This document shows positions 1-8,875 of a stretch of DNA of 31,819 nucleotides, one piece after another. The DNA lies in IMG/VR virus record IMGVR_UViG_3300008469_000296, positions 1-31,819 of that record. One strand, written 5' to 3'. Position 1 is the stretch's first letter, and each line of letters begins with the position of its first letter. The translations under genes and the position numbers were made by a program. The notes under the pieces are model-generated. The model ran no database searches, was not told the DNA's origin, and was given only the letters and a program-made list of their open reading frames with translations. This stretch comes from a virus.

Positions 1-1784
1 ATATTATATTTTGATAGCATTTCAATTTCTTCTGAATTGTTTACTAATTTGTCAATCTCTTCTTTTATTTTCTCAAAAACACATTTGAAATTGGAATTTT
101 TCATAAATTTTTGAAATTTTGGAGAATTGTAATGTGAACTTCTTACACCATATACTTCATTTACAAACCCAGATTGTTTTGCAATTTTTAAGATTTCATC
201 ACATCTTGTATCAAACCCAAACAAATCAATCATATTATATTCTTCACATTCATTGTTGATGATCGGAACAATTAAAATTTCATTTTCTTCTTTTACACCT
301 TGTGGAAGCTGACCGAAAGAATTTCTGCGAAAACCTTCATATTCATATCGTTTAAAATGTGATCCATCAGAAAAAGAAAATGATTTTCTTTTTTTCTTTT
401 CAAATTTGTAACTGCTAATTCTTGAATAATTAGGATTTCCAATATACTGCAATGCATCTTGTGAAACCAATAAAATTTCACTTTCTCTTTTTTCTGATAT
501 TAATTTTCTTGCTTTTGTGATACCAGAAGATTTTGATTTTTCATCATTCAATATAATTTTAGCATTTTTCATTGGTTTAAATGTTTGTTTATGTGATCTT
601 TTGAGAAAATCGCATCTGTCAATTTTGGTATATGATGTGTCCTTATAATGTACCATTTGTGTAATGTTTGTTGGATCTATATAAAACGATCCATCTTCAC
701 TGATTTTCTCAACTATTTCTGTGTTTCTAAGTGCAGCAACAACTATTTGTTGCTGAAAAATATCACAAGCATCATTAAATTCCAAAGCCATATCATATTC
801 ATTTTCTGCGGAACTAATATCATCATAAATTTTATTTTTGATATCAATCAAAATTGTTTTTACTTTTTTTGCTATATTTTCAATTGTTTGTTTATCATAT
901 CCTAAAGATTCTCTCGATGCTGAAATATCCAAATCACCGATTTGGAATGGGATCACTAAGTTCATATGTTGGAATAATGAACTTATGATTTCAACATTTT
1001 CTTTTTCTTCATCAGTTGCAATATCTTCGTCAATATTAGTCAATTTGGTAATATCTAATGGATATTCAATATTCCCTTGAATGGCTATCCATTGATTTTC
1101 ACCCCATTTATAATTCTTCACGATTTTTATATCACCGATTGTATCATGGATATCATATTCTTCAAAAACAAATTGTTCAGTTCCTCTTATAATAGGTCTA
1201 ACAGCAAATGGTCTAAAAACAATTTGCGATTCTCTTTTAAATTCGTTGAAATCTTGAGGTTTCACAGAAAATGAAACCTCAACACCGTTTGGCAGATCAG
1301 ATGATTCTTCACTCAGAACTTGTACAACTGGAATCATAGATGAATCTATATAGCACATATATGTACCTGTCACACAGTTCTTTGTAGAAACAACAGTAAA
1401 TGAATCAGTATATGAAAAAGGAGATTTTGATCCTAATCCTAATGCGCCTATCATTTCATTTGAGTTTGTTTTAGTTGATTCGAAATATGTAGAATATAAT
1501 TTCATGATTTCATCATGATCCATACCTGTTCCAAAATCTTGTATGCTGAAATATGGTTCTAATGGATTTGGTAAATGTACTTCAAATGGAACATCTGATT
1601 TATTTGCCGCAACATGACCATCATATGCATTACAACTTAGTTCCCTAATAACTGCTTTGATTTTATTACTATATAAACCATCTGAAAGAATTTTAAATGC
1701 TTTCGCACTCGCCTTAATTTTGAAATTATTTGATTCTGTTTGAAATGTGTTATCCACATTTCTTGTTTGTGAGTTAAGCTTCAT
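1..1784 (-). CDS. rIIA: RIIA-like protein, N-terminal part (runs off left edge)
   Basis: The frame is open from an ATG at 1784 to the window edge, giving 594 complete codons. It starts MKLNSQTRNVD after an AAAGG ribosome site. The first 130 residues carry the GHKL (HSP90-type) ATPase motifs: RELSCNAYDGH (N-box), DFGTGMD (G1) and GALGLGSKSPFSYTD (G2). These match T4 rIIA closely, including the SKSPFSYTD stretch and the later SLGYD segment corresponding to T4 SREALSLDD. T4 rIIA is 725 residues, so roughly 130 are missing on the left. In T4, RIIA is a membrane-associated protein needed to escape exclusion by the lambda Rex system; its biochemical role is unclear. The gene has its own promoter at 1810-1842, about 25 bases upstream. 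Confidence 0.9.
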   Translation of the reverse strand, partial: MKLNSQTRNVDNTFQTESNNFKIKASAKAFKILSDGLYSNKIKAVIRELSCNAYDGHVAANKSDVPFEVHLPNPLEPYFSIQDFGTGMDHDEIMKLYSTYFESTKTNSNEMIGALGLGSKSPFSYTDSFTVVSTKNCVTGTYMCYIDSSMIPVVQVLSEESSDLPNGVEVSFSVKPQDFNEFKRESQIVFRPFAVRPIIRGTEQFVFEEYDIHDTIGDIKIVKNYKWGENQWIAIQGNIEYPLDITKLTNIDEDIATDEEKENVEIISSLFQHMNLVIPFQIGDLDISASRESLGYDKQTIENIAKKVKTILIDIKNKIYDDISSAENEYDMALEFNDACDIFQQQIVVAALRNTEIVEKISEDGSFYIDPTNITQMVHYKDTSYTKIDRCDFLKRSHKQTFKPMKNAKIILNDEKSKSSGITKARKLISEKRESEILLVSQDALQYIGNPNYSRISSYKFEKKKRKSFSFSDGSHFKRYEYEGFRRNSFGQLPQGVKEENEILIVPIINNECEEYNMIDLFGFDTRCDEILKIAKQSGFVNEVYGVRSSHYNSPKFQKFMKNSNFKCVFEKIKEEIDKLVNNSEEIEMLSKYN

Positions 1785-1809
1785 GTTTACCTTTCTTTTT
1801 ATATAATAT

Positions 1810-1842
1810 ATTATATTAAAATTGTGCTTACATATACCTTAA
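1810..1842 (-). promoter_or_regulatory. Middle-type promoter for rIIA
   Basis: Read on the minus strand: distal box TTAAGG, 5 bases, proximal box GTAAGC, 10 bases, then TATAAT (1815-1810). The box spacing is the same in eight intergenic sites of this window. The -10 element lies about 25 bases from the rIIA start codon, so the leader would be very short. The variant proximal box GTAAGC is shared only with the folE promoter. Confidence 0.7.
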
Positions 1843-1858
1843 TTTTTGAAAAGATTTT

Positions 1859-1881
1859 GGAGATAACAAGATATTATCTCC
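1859..1881 (-). terminator. Hairpin terminator after the GNAT/ABC pair
   Basis: A perfect 8-bp stem (GGAGATAA / TTATCTCC) with a 7-base loop lies 13 bases past the ABC ATPase stop codon. On the minus strand it is followed by AAAATCTTTTC. The U-rich tail is imperfect, but the position between an operon end and the rIIA promoter fits an intrinsic terminator. Confidence 0.55.
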
Positions 1882-1893
1882 GTTAGAGAGTTT

Positions 1894-2535
1894 TTAAATT
1901 TCTAAAAAATGCCCTTTTTTGACAAATTCAATTTTTTTCATCGATCTCATTTCATAAACTTCGCTGTTTATTGTTAATGTGTGATCTACTGTGTTATAAA
2001 CCCAATCAGGTTGAAGATAAGGAATTATGTCTTCATGAACAGATGCGAATACAACGTTTTTATAATCTTCAGTTCTAATTAATCTTTGCAAAGATTTTGA
2101 TAGCCCGAGAGCGGTTGGACGATCTATAACCGAAGTGAATTCATCATACACAGAATTTGACTTGATAGTTTTTGCCAAATCGACCCTATACCGTTGCCCT
2201 GTAGATAGTATATTATATGGCACAAGCCATTGGGGGATTGAATTGAATCCAACACCCATCAGTTTTTTTTCTGCATCTTTGTAGCTTCCAAATTGAGAGC
2301 ACACTGCCTCATTATTATCCCATTTAAAAAAGGTTTGTGTCCCGAAATCATTGAGAAGCAATGATTTCCCTGAACCAGATGACCCAACAATCAAACCAAT
2401 ATTGTAATCTTTAGGCAATTTTTCAAAATCAATTTTGTGTTTTGTGAAAACATATTCTTCTTTGAATTCATATGTAAAATTCTCACAAACCTGTTTGACA
2501 ATATCGCTATTTATCAGTTTAGTTTTTAGTTCCAT
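1894..2535 (-). CDS. ABC-type ATPase, partner of the upstream GNAT protein
   Basis: This 213-residue protein is a stand-alone ABC ATPase domain without membrane segments. It shows Walker A GSSGSGKS (about residues 51-58), a signature-like LSTGQRYRVDLAKTI, and YDEFTSVIDRP in the Walker B/D-loop position, followed by a switch His in ASVHED. The start ATG lies inside the end of the GNAT gene (17-base overlap), which implies translational coupling. ABC ATPases fused to a GNAT domain are a known family (COG2401, described as an ABC ATPase fused to a predicted acetyltransferase), and here the two domains appear as separate neighbouring genes. The substrate is unknown; a role in nucleobase or DNA modification is only an inference. 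Confidence 0.8.
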   Translation of the reverse strand: MELKTKLINSDIVKQVCENFTYEFKEEYVFTKHKIDFEKLPKDYNIGLIVGSSGSGKSLLLNDFGTQTFFKWDNNEAVCSQFGSYKDAEKKLMGVGFNSIPQWLVPYNILSTGQRYRVDLAKTIKSNSVYDEFTSVIDRPTALGLSKSLQRLIRTEDYKNVVFASVHEDIIPYLQPDWVYNTVDHTLTINSEVYEMRSMKKIEFVKKGHFLEI

Positions 2536-3352
2536 CTTTTTTCCTTTCTTTTAATTTCATTCTTTCTTCTTTAGTAAGAACTTTTCTTTTATTTTTTTTA
2601 AATATTCTTTGATGCTCTATTTTAGATTGTCTGTGCTCATCAGTTTCTGTTGATAATTCTGGTAATTGTTTTCTTACTAACACTTCATTATTGATATTAT
2701 AATATGGTTTTAATAAATTAAACAACTCTAAATAATACGGTTCATTATCTTTTGTTAACTCATTTCCCAAATCAAAATATTCTTTTTGTAATTTATTAAA
2801 TTTTACTGGGTCATAAAGCAATTTGTAATTTTTTGGTTTAACAAAGGAATGTCTATACATTTTTATACCATCTCTCAGACCTGACATACATTTCTGACCA
2901 GCTGTTGCCTTCGCTTTATATTCTTGTTGATTATGCAATGTCGGTTCCCACAATTCAGATGATTCTCTGTACTCACCCAACCTAGGATGAAACGTTGCTG
3001 AATAAACTTTGAATCCCATATCTGTATATAACTCTGCAATTGTATTTATTATCTTTGCACCGAACCCCAAACCTTGATATTCAGGTAAAACAACAACCCT
3101 GGTCAATCTTTTTGAATCCTGTTTAGGCGAAATTTGGAACAATAATCCTGCACAGCCGACAAGTATTTCTTTCCCATCAATTACCCAATAAAATGTAAAA
3201 AATTTAGAGCCTAAAGGAAGTGATTCCTTTATTGGCTTGTTTGCTGTCATATAATGATGTGGGTGGAACACACTCCATAAATGTTTCTCACCCTCTTTGA
3301 CCCTAAACTTTTCCTTTTCCTTCTTAAATGTGCCCATTTTTATATCTTTCAT
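2519..3352 (-). CDS. GNAT-family acyltransferase, partner of an ABC ATPase
   Basis: The central part carries the acetyl-CoA-binding GNAT signature RVVVLPEYQGLGFGAKI, followed by an amphipathic helix and a beta strand, then SSELWEPT. The C-terminal 60 residues are strongly basic (KKNKRKVLTKEERMKLKERKK), which could contact nucleic acid. I place the start at the ATG at 3352, giving 277 residues, because AAGG lies 6 bases upstream across the polymerase stop codon. A longer TTG reading from 3370 would sit inside the polymerase gene. It overlaps the ABC ATPase gene by 17 bases. Together they resemble a split version of the COG2401 fusion. Phage Mu Mom is a distant GNAT relative that modifies adenine, but I see no specific Mom motif here. 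Confidence 0.75.
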   Translation of the reverse strand: MKDIKMGTFKKEKEKFRVKEGEKHLWSVFHPHHYMTANKPIKESLPLGSKFFTFYWVIDGKEILVGCAGLLFQISPKQDSKRLTRVVVLPEYQGLGFGAKIINTIAELYTDMGFKVYSATFHPRLGEYRESSELWEPTLHNQQEYKAKATAGQKCMSGLRDGIKMYRHSFVKPKNYKLLYDPVKFNKLQKEYFDLGNELTKDNEPYYLELFNLLKPYYNINNEVLVRKQLPELSTETDEHRQSKIEHQRIFKKNKRKVLTKEERMKLKERKKDGTKN

Positions 3353-3360
3353 AATAAGCC

Positions 3361-4414
3361 TTAGAACCAATCATCAATAGTTGTACTTCTTTCAGATTCA
3401 TATCCCATCACTTCTAACATCATTTCAATAGGTGATATGAAGAACTTTTGAAACATCAATTCTTTATCTAATATTTTATCCAAACCAGTTTCGTTGAGAA
3501 ACTTAGAATCTACAAACCCCATTATTTCATTATTCTCTGCTATATTAGGAACAGAAATAAAAACATATTTTATTTTATCTCTTTCAGTAATCAATTCAAA
3601 TTTATTTTGAAGATCTTGTTTCTTCAATAAATTATTATGTAGTATTGCCGCTCTTGAGTTAATAGGTGCAGGCACATACTTTCCTGTCTCTTCGCTAATT
3701 CTTTTATATTTCCCATCTATCAATTGATAATCCAGCCGAGAAACACCAGAAACTCTTGAAATATCATCAATATTAGCTTTCATAAACAATTGTTTTATTT
3801 CTGCTATTCTTTCTTGAATTTCTTTCTCATTTTTATCCATCAGCAAATCAACAGATTCTTTAAGATGTTTTCTACAAAAAGCAGGTGTTGAACTTCTTAT
3901 GATCTCCAATCCAGTAACTGCAATTTTTGGAGATTCGATGAGTCTATCACCCTCATCATAAATAACTCTCATAACATATTTCTTTTTAGCTACGTGAAGT
4001 GCTCTATCAGCAATTTTTTCGAGTTTCGCACCTATAGCAGCAGAATCATATGAATTAAATCTTTGTGCATAATAATCTGTATATTCGTTAACAGCAGTAT
4101 CAATATGTTTTTCGACGAAGTCTATTAAAGTATCCAAGAACATATTTTTAGTTTCTAAATTCATATCTTCATATTCAACACCATTAAATTTATTTTTAAT
4201 AATAGCTTCAACTATTGGCTCCAGTGTAACATAAACACTATCAGTGTCTGAATACACCCAATAATTAACACTTTTTTCATTCTTCAATAACAAATTTATT
4301 TTTTCATTCAATGCTCTCCCTACACCTCTAATATATGCTCTACCATTTCCAGTAATGCTTGCTGCAATGTCTCTATTAAACAAAACAAAATATTTGTTTG
4401 AAAGAGCTCCATAT
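3361..4414 (-). CDS. 43: DNA polymerase (gp43-like), exon 2
   Basis: This is the C-terminal part of the family B replicative polymerase, separated from exon 1 by a group I intron. Splicing joins ...ATGAACTCGCT to ATATGGAGCTC, restoring NSLYGALSN (motif B, the nucleotide-binding helix), and the frame then continues through FVLFNRDIAASITGNGRA. Motif C is YSDTDSVYV with the two catalytic aspartates. The joined reading frame is 2793 bases, 930 residues, against 898 for T4 gp43. An unspliced message would stop shortly after exon 1. The protein ends TTIDDWF; the T4 polymerase C-terminus binds the sliding clamp, and this ending recurs on other proteins in the window. The next gene's ribosome site overlaps its stop codon. 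Confidence 0.93.
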
Positions 4415-4698
4415 CAATCTAAAGTCAACCTTTCGGTTTGTTATAGTTGGACTATACCTTCACATATTGTGGACATATTATAGTCTCTGAACCTTCATCC
4501 TTTAATCACACTCGCGTGCAAATCTATCGGTAGGATGCTTGGATGCGGATTGTCCAATCTTGTATGATATTACCATACCTTCTAACCATTCTGTTAGAAG
4601 CCACTTAATAAATTACTTTATTAGTTTGGTTATACAAGCTCTAAGGAGTTCCCCGATCAGTTTAATGTCTTTATACTCACCATATTGTTTGTTAGTTT
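4415..4698 (-). ncRNA. Group I self-splicing intron in the DNA polymerase gene
   Basis: The 284-base intron has no ORF. P1 is a perfect 7-bp helix: the exon end ACTCGCT (4705-4699) pairs with the internal guide GGTGAGT (4681-4675), with the expected U-G pair at the 5' splice site. The 3' end is G (4415). Core elements are recognisable on the minus strand: a Q-like segment AATCCGCATCCAAGC (within 4537-4555), an R-like GTTCAGAGACTATA (about 4479-4492), and an S element AAGGTATAGTCC (4460-4449). R and S pair as GACTATA/TATAGTC to form P7. The layout resembles phage group IA introns such as T4 td. Both splice sites follow independently from P1 pairing and from restoring polymerase motif B. Confidence 0.92.
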
Positions 4699-6437
4699 AG
4701 CGAGTTCATTGAAATTTTCAGAGCCATCTGATTAGCATTCCAATATGCTTCTTTTTTACTGCAAACTGAAACTAATTCATTTGCTTTATCTATTGTTAAA
4801 CTATTTAAATTAACAGCATATAATTCATCAAACGATATTGAATTATCTTCAATAGTTTCCAAATTCCAATTAAAGTCACTAGATGAACCATCAGCGTTTA
4901 TACCATCTTTGATGTGTTGTTTTATCCTTGAACCCATTGTTTTATATTTCAACATTTTTTGTTTTGCAATTTTTCTATCAGAATAAATTGTGTCAATCAC
5001 TTCAGGAATAATACCTAGTTTATCATTTTTGAAAAATGCATTGATACCAAATGAAACATTGTGTTTTTTACAAATAGGCTCTATTTCATCCATGACTTTT
5101 TCATCAAGGAATTTAGTCTCATCTTCATCCCTTTGGTATTTATTTCTTAATGCCAATAATTCAGGATGCAATCTTTCTTCAGGGATATATGTCTCTGCTG
5201 ACATATTATGTGCCTTCATACCAAGTAATGGATACATTGAATTAACATCGATACTTGCTTCCCATTTATGCATTCCTTTTTGTGGATCAGCAACATAACC
5301 ACCTATTACACCTTTGTTTAAGGTATGCATTTCATCTTTTGGCATAATCAATCCTCTATAATATGCAAGATTAGTTAAATACATTCCCCAAGGTTTAACA
5401 GTCCCAAATGTATCATCATAGTTGATTCCCATCATATAAGCCAATGTTCTCATTAATTCCATTAAATTCAGTTTCATATCCAATTCATATAATATTTCAA
5501 TATCTTTTACAGCATACGAAATAAATTTATCATAATCACCTAAAAAGAATTCTGCAATATTATCAAATTCGCCGTAGTCAACTTTTCCTGACCCTTCACC
5601 CAGCTCGACTTTAGCAATATTATCAAGAGCATATGAAGTTTGTGTAGTATAAGTAAACTGCTTATACGCTTCCATCATATCAATTAAATAAACTCCTCCC
5701 CAGGATACAATCTTATTTCCACCAAACCCATCTTTTTCTGATACTGCACCTACAGGAGATAATTTCCTATGATTCACTCCACTTAAATTTTTTGCTCTAT
5801 TTGTAAGATAAGGGAAGTCAAAATATTCTCCGTTCCACGCAGTCAATATTGCTGGCTTCATATGGTCCATCAATTTGAAGAAAACTTCAAATAAATTTTC
5901 TTCGGTATGACAAACTTTCAGTGTCACATCAGGATGTTTTTCTTTGAATGCCACAGGATCTTTCACATTATCGATTACTAATATTATTTTTCCGTTTGTA
6001 AAATTATCATAAATTTGAATAGCATTCACTGGCCATTTTGCTTCGGTTGGATCAGGGAATCCTGCCCCAGGAGGTGGAACGGCTTCTATATCCAAGTACC
6101 AAATTCTCGAAGTAAATTGTTCTTGTTCTTTAAAATAATTATTTCTGATATGTGTATAAATATCATTTGATTTTCCAAATATCTCTTGATTCAATGTTTC
6201 TTTAGTTTTTATGAAATCATTCATTTCTTTGTGATTCAAAAAATTATGTTTTTGTAAGTATTTATCTTGTGAAAGTATAAATTTATAATCAGTTTTTTTA
6301 TTTTGTGGCGATTTTGTAAAAACTTCATATGTTGGCTTGAATGGTTTAAATGTAACTTCATTTGTTTCTGTATCAAAAAGTCTTTCAAATAATTTATTAT
6401 CTTTTGTTTTAAATATCATTTCATATTGTCTACTCAT
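4699..6437 (-). CDS. 43: DNA polymerase (gp43-like), exon 1
   Basis: This exon encodes the N-terminal domain, the 3'-5' exonuclease and the first part of the polymerase domain of a T4-type family B polymerase. Exonuclease motifs are YLDIEAVPP (Exo I), AWNGEYFDFPYL (Exo II) and YAVKDIEILYELD (Exo III). Polymerase motif A is SIDVNSMYPLL, with the first catalytic Asp. The exon ends inside motif B, after the second base of the Leu codon in NSL. Without splicing, translation would add Asn and stop at 4692. The ATG at 6437 follows CGGAG at good spacing. It lies directly downstream of the HNH gene and a 12-bp hairpin. Confidence 0.94.
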
Positions 6438-6465
6438 TTTTTTCTCCGTTAAAAATCATTATAAT

Positions 6466-6492
6466 GTTACTAAATCATTTTGATTTAGTAAC
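6466..6492 (-). terminator. 12-bp hairpin between the HNH and polymerase genes
   Basis: A perfect 12-bp inverted repeat (GTTACTAAATCA / TGATTTAGTAAC) with a 3-base loop overlaps the stop codon of the HNH gene. The minus-strand tail is ATTATAATGATTTTT, only partly U-rich. It could end or attenuate transcription before the polymerase gene, or act as an RNA-processing or stability stem. Confidence 0.5.
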
Positions 6493-7618
6493 TTGCCTTT
6501 ATTATCATTTCTTTATTATTAACATCTTGATTGAACTCAGTAACATATAATTTACAATTGTTTGTATATTGAACTAAATCAGAAAGCGTTTTCAATTTTT
6601 TATTTTTCTTCTTTTGCTTTTCCAAAACCTTTTCAATTTTTTCTGATTCCAATTTCATATGAATAAACATCTTAACAGCAGAATGATCTCTTTGCATATG
6701 ATAATTATCACAAATCCATTTTACTGAACAGCCACTTTTATAATCCCTTAAAATATTATCTGAATTCGTTTCGCAAATATTGATCACTCTATTTTCATTA
6801 ACGGATTCTGCTGATTCAAATTTTGAAAGTATTTCATCATTCTCAATTAAATCAGCCAATTCTAATGGTTTGATTTTAAATTTTTGTGCAATAAATTTCA
6901 CATCATGACCTGTTTCGAGTAATTGTTTTATTTTTTCATATTCAATTTCAAATGCAGCTGCACATTTAGTTTTTTTCGATAATTTTATCCCGAAAGCTTT
7001 GGCAATTCTAAGAACTTCTCTTTTGGGTGATTTGCCTTCAATTCCTAGATTTTTTGCTAATTCAAAATGTGTGTTTATGTTATTTGTATATGAAGATAAT
7101 TTATATATATTAACAATTCTTTGCACATCTTCCTTATCAAATTTTATAAACACATCATCAGCATAATATTTTTTCATTATTGAAAAAAGATTTTTTCTGA
7201 ATTTTTCAACTCTTAAATCAAATGCATCAAGTTGTGCATTCCCCCATCCGAGTGTGTGTTTGAGATAATATTTTGTATTATCTGTATTGATCGAAGAATT
7301 CAAGTTTCCTTTAATAGGAATAAAATTCTCAATATAATTACTTTGTTTATTTGTGGCTTGAGCATCTATGTGTTCGATGCTCAAGTAATTTCCAAATTTA
7401 TGGTGTTGCTCATTTGTATTTTCTGCTGTTTGATACAAATCAATTTTTTCTTGTGTGATTATACATCTTTTATCACCTGCTAACCAGCATTGTTTCCTGA
7501 ATGTTGCATCTTGATAATTTTCTTTGATATTTAAAAAGATGAAAAGTTCGTCTAAAGTTAATGAATCATAATCATCAACTCTAAATATTTTAGCTGTCTG
7601 TTCTGTTAAATTTAGCAT
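6485..7618 (-). CDS. HNH-type endonuclease, probable free-standing homing endonuclease
   Basis: The N-terminal half (residues about 45-120) carries an HNH-like core: CIITQ, then LSIEHIDAQ with the catalytic His-type motif, then NYIENFIPIKGNLN with the conserved Asn. This pattern is typical of phage HNH homing endonucleases. The remainder (about 130-377) is basic and contains repeated short helical segments that look like DNA-recognition units, for example VKFIAQKFKIKPLELADLI and VKWICDNYHMQRD. The gene lies between folE and the intron-bearing polymerase gene, 9 bases after the folE stop. I infer it may mobilise itself or the neighbouring ORF-less intron. A non-homing role cannot be excluded. 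Confidence 0.75.
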   Translation of the reverse strand: MLNLTEQTAKIFRVDDYDSLTLDELFIFLNIKENYQDATFRKQCWLAGDKRCIITQEKIDLYQTAENTNEQHHKFGNYLSIEHIDAQATNKQSNYIENFIPIKGNLNSSINTDNTKYYLKHTLGWGNAQLDAFDLRVEKFRKNLFSIMKKYYADDVFIKFDKEDVQRIVNIYKLSSYTNNINTHFELAKNLGIEGKSPKREVLRIAKAFGIKLSKKTKCAAAFEIEYEKIKQLLETGHDVKFIAQKFKIKPLELADLIENDEILSKFESAESVNENRVINICETNSDNILRDYKSGCSVKWICDNYHMQRDHSAVKMFIHMKLESEKIEKVLEKQKKKNKKLKTLSDLVQYTNNCKLYVTEFNQDVNNKEMIIKASY

Positions 7619-7627
7619 AAAAATCCT

Positions 7628-8422
7628 TTATTTTTTAACTGCTTCTCTTATATTAACATCTTCAAATGCACCACCATAATATTCACTCGTGAATGCACCG
7701 TCAGATGATTTTGCTCCTCTAAATGATTCGCATCCGTGTACCATATTGAATAAGCCAACATACACTGAATCTGTTTTTGCTGCAGATTTTACTTCATCGT
7801 ATAACATTTTTGTCAGATCTTCTTGTAGAAAAAATCTCTGTGAAATCCAATCCGCAACTCTTTGTAATTTGCTTATCCCTAATACGAATTTGTCAGGAAT
7901 GTAACTAATAATAGCATAACTATCGGGTCTCGCAACTGAAGAAAAAGTAATAAAATGATGAGAACAATTTGAAACAATATCAACCCTTTTTGTTATTGGA
8001 ATATTTTTATTCCCGTTATTCGGGAAGCTTGCCAATCTCGGTCTTTTTGACCATCTTCCACCACCTAATTCTTTATCATCATGGGTATCAAACCCACACC
8101 ATACTTTTGCAATTCTTTGAAAAGTTCCTATATTGCCTTCACTTAAATTTTGTGAAATATTTGGATCCGATAAATCTATTTTCATAGCTTCAAATGCTTT
8201 TTTGATATAATTCCCTGTCGTCCATCTCATAATAAAATGAACTTTATCATCCCAGTTTTTGCCATCTTCAGTATCAAAAACATTATCATTTGCAGCAAAT
8301 GACTTTGAATTTTCATATATTTTTTTGGCTTCATGATAACCTTCAATGCTTCCGAATCTATCAATAAAAGCTTCACTGACATCTAACTCAATATTCTCTT
8401 CGATTTCATTTTTTTTGTACAT
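7628..8422 (-). CDS. folE: GTP cyclohydrolase I
   Basis: FolE converts GTP to 7,8-dihydroneopterin triphosphate, the first step of 7-deazaguanine synthesis. The C-terminal half is clear: SNCSHHFITF holds the zinc Cys and the following His pair, GISKLQRVADWISQRFFLQEDLT matches the GLSKLARIV...QVQERLT region, and VHGCESFRG supplies the second zinc Cys. The N-terminal 130 residues are longer and more diverged than in bacterial FolE (264 residues against about 220) but keep the helical EGNIGTFQRIAKVW region. It has its own promoter about 70 bases upstream and is the first gene of the transcript that continues into the HNH and polymerase genes. Confidence 0.9.
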   Translation of the reverse strand: MYKKNEIEENIELDVSEAFIDRFGSIEGYHEAKKIYENSKSFAANDNVFDTEDGKNWDDKVHFIMRWTTGNYIKKAFEAMKIDLSDPNISQNLSEGNIGTFQRIAKVWCGFDTHDDKELGGGRWSKRPRLASFPNNGNKNIPITKRVDIVSNCSHHFITFSSVARPDSYAIISYIPDKFVLGISKLQRVADWISQRFFLQEDLTKMLYDEVKSAAKTDSVYVGLFNMVHGCESFRGAKSSDGAFTSEYYGGAFEDVNIREAVKK

Positions 8423-8490
8423 ACATTCAACTCCTTTATTTGTTTAACTTGTTGGATTTAACAAAACTTTTATGTTTGCTTCCATAACAT

Positions 8491-8523
8491 ATTATATGCT
8501 AAGAAAGCTTACATATACTTTAA
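8491..8523 (-). promoter_or_regulatory. Middle-type promoter upstream of folE
   Basis: Minus-strand boxes are TTAAAG, 5 bases, GTAAGC, 10 bases, TATAAT (8496-8491). The distal box overlaps the stop codon of the QueF-like gene. The TATATGTAAGC core is shared with the rIIA promoter. The leader before folE is about 65 bases. Confidence 0.65.
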
Positions 8524-8867
8524 ATTTGAAAAATATTATTTTTATGTCTCAATGGATCAAATTCCTTACCATATTCTATTGTTTGTTGTATTCCACCTCT
8601 TGCAGTCAAGTCTACTATCACACCTAAAGCCATACAAGTATTGTTAAAATGTTCGAATATATATTGTGCAATGTCTTCTGCTGCTATTTTAACTTGTCTA
8701 AGAGAAGTTATATATTTCTTTAAATCTAATAAGTTAACTGTCGTTTTTGCTGTCACAAATTTAATATAAACAGTTCCACGATACGGCTGTCCACTCAATC
8801 CTAAAAATAAAAGTTCAGGTGTTTGTAACTCTACTCTTGTTCCTGGTTTTGTATCTATTGTTCTCAT
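8520..8867 (-). CDS. QueF-like T-fold protein lacking the catalytic cysteine
   Basis: This protein of about 115 residues aligns along its length with the queF product two genes upstream. GQPYRGTVYIKF aligns with [17 protein letters not shown] aligns with the substrate-binding FHED, and LTARGGIQQTIEYG aligns with [13 protein letters not shown]. The SLCPKT segment that holds the thioimide-forming Cys is replaced by FLGLSG, so nitrile reduction by the known mechanism is not expected. I place the start at ATG 8867 because AGGAG lies 6 bases upstream, overlapping the preceding stop. It may be a non-catalytic QueF subunit or a different T-fold enzyme acting on a 7-substituted deazaguanine, such as the predicted decarboxylase DpdL; the latter is only a suggestion. 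Confidence 0.65.
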   Translation of the reverse strand: MRTIDTKPGTRVELQTPELLFLGLSGQPYRGTVYIKFVTAKTTVNLLDLKKYITSLRQVKIAAEDIAQYIFEHFNNTCMALGVIVDLTARGGIQQTIEYGKEFDPLRHKNNIFQI

Positions 8868-8875
8868 TTTTTCTC

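Noticed and set aside
293-481. Minus-strand 62-codon ORF
   Set aside because: It lies in another frame of the rIIA coding region and has no ribosome site.
648-1274. Several plus-strand ORFs of 65-85 codons in the first 1.3 kb
   Set aside because: They are hydrophobic shadow frames opposite rIIA, which is open and clearly homologous throughout.
4384-4691. Polymerase gap as a frameshift, pseudogene or two-subunit split
   Set aside because: The gap has group I core elements and the splice junction restores motif B exactly in frame.
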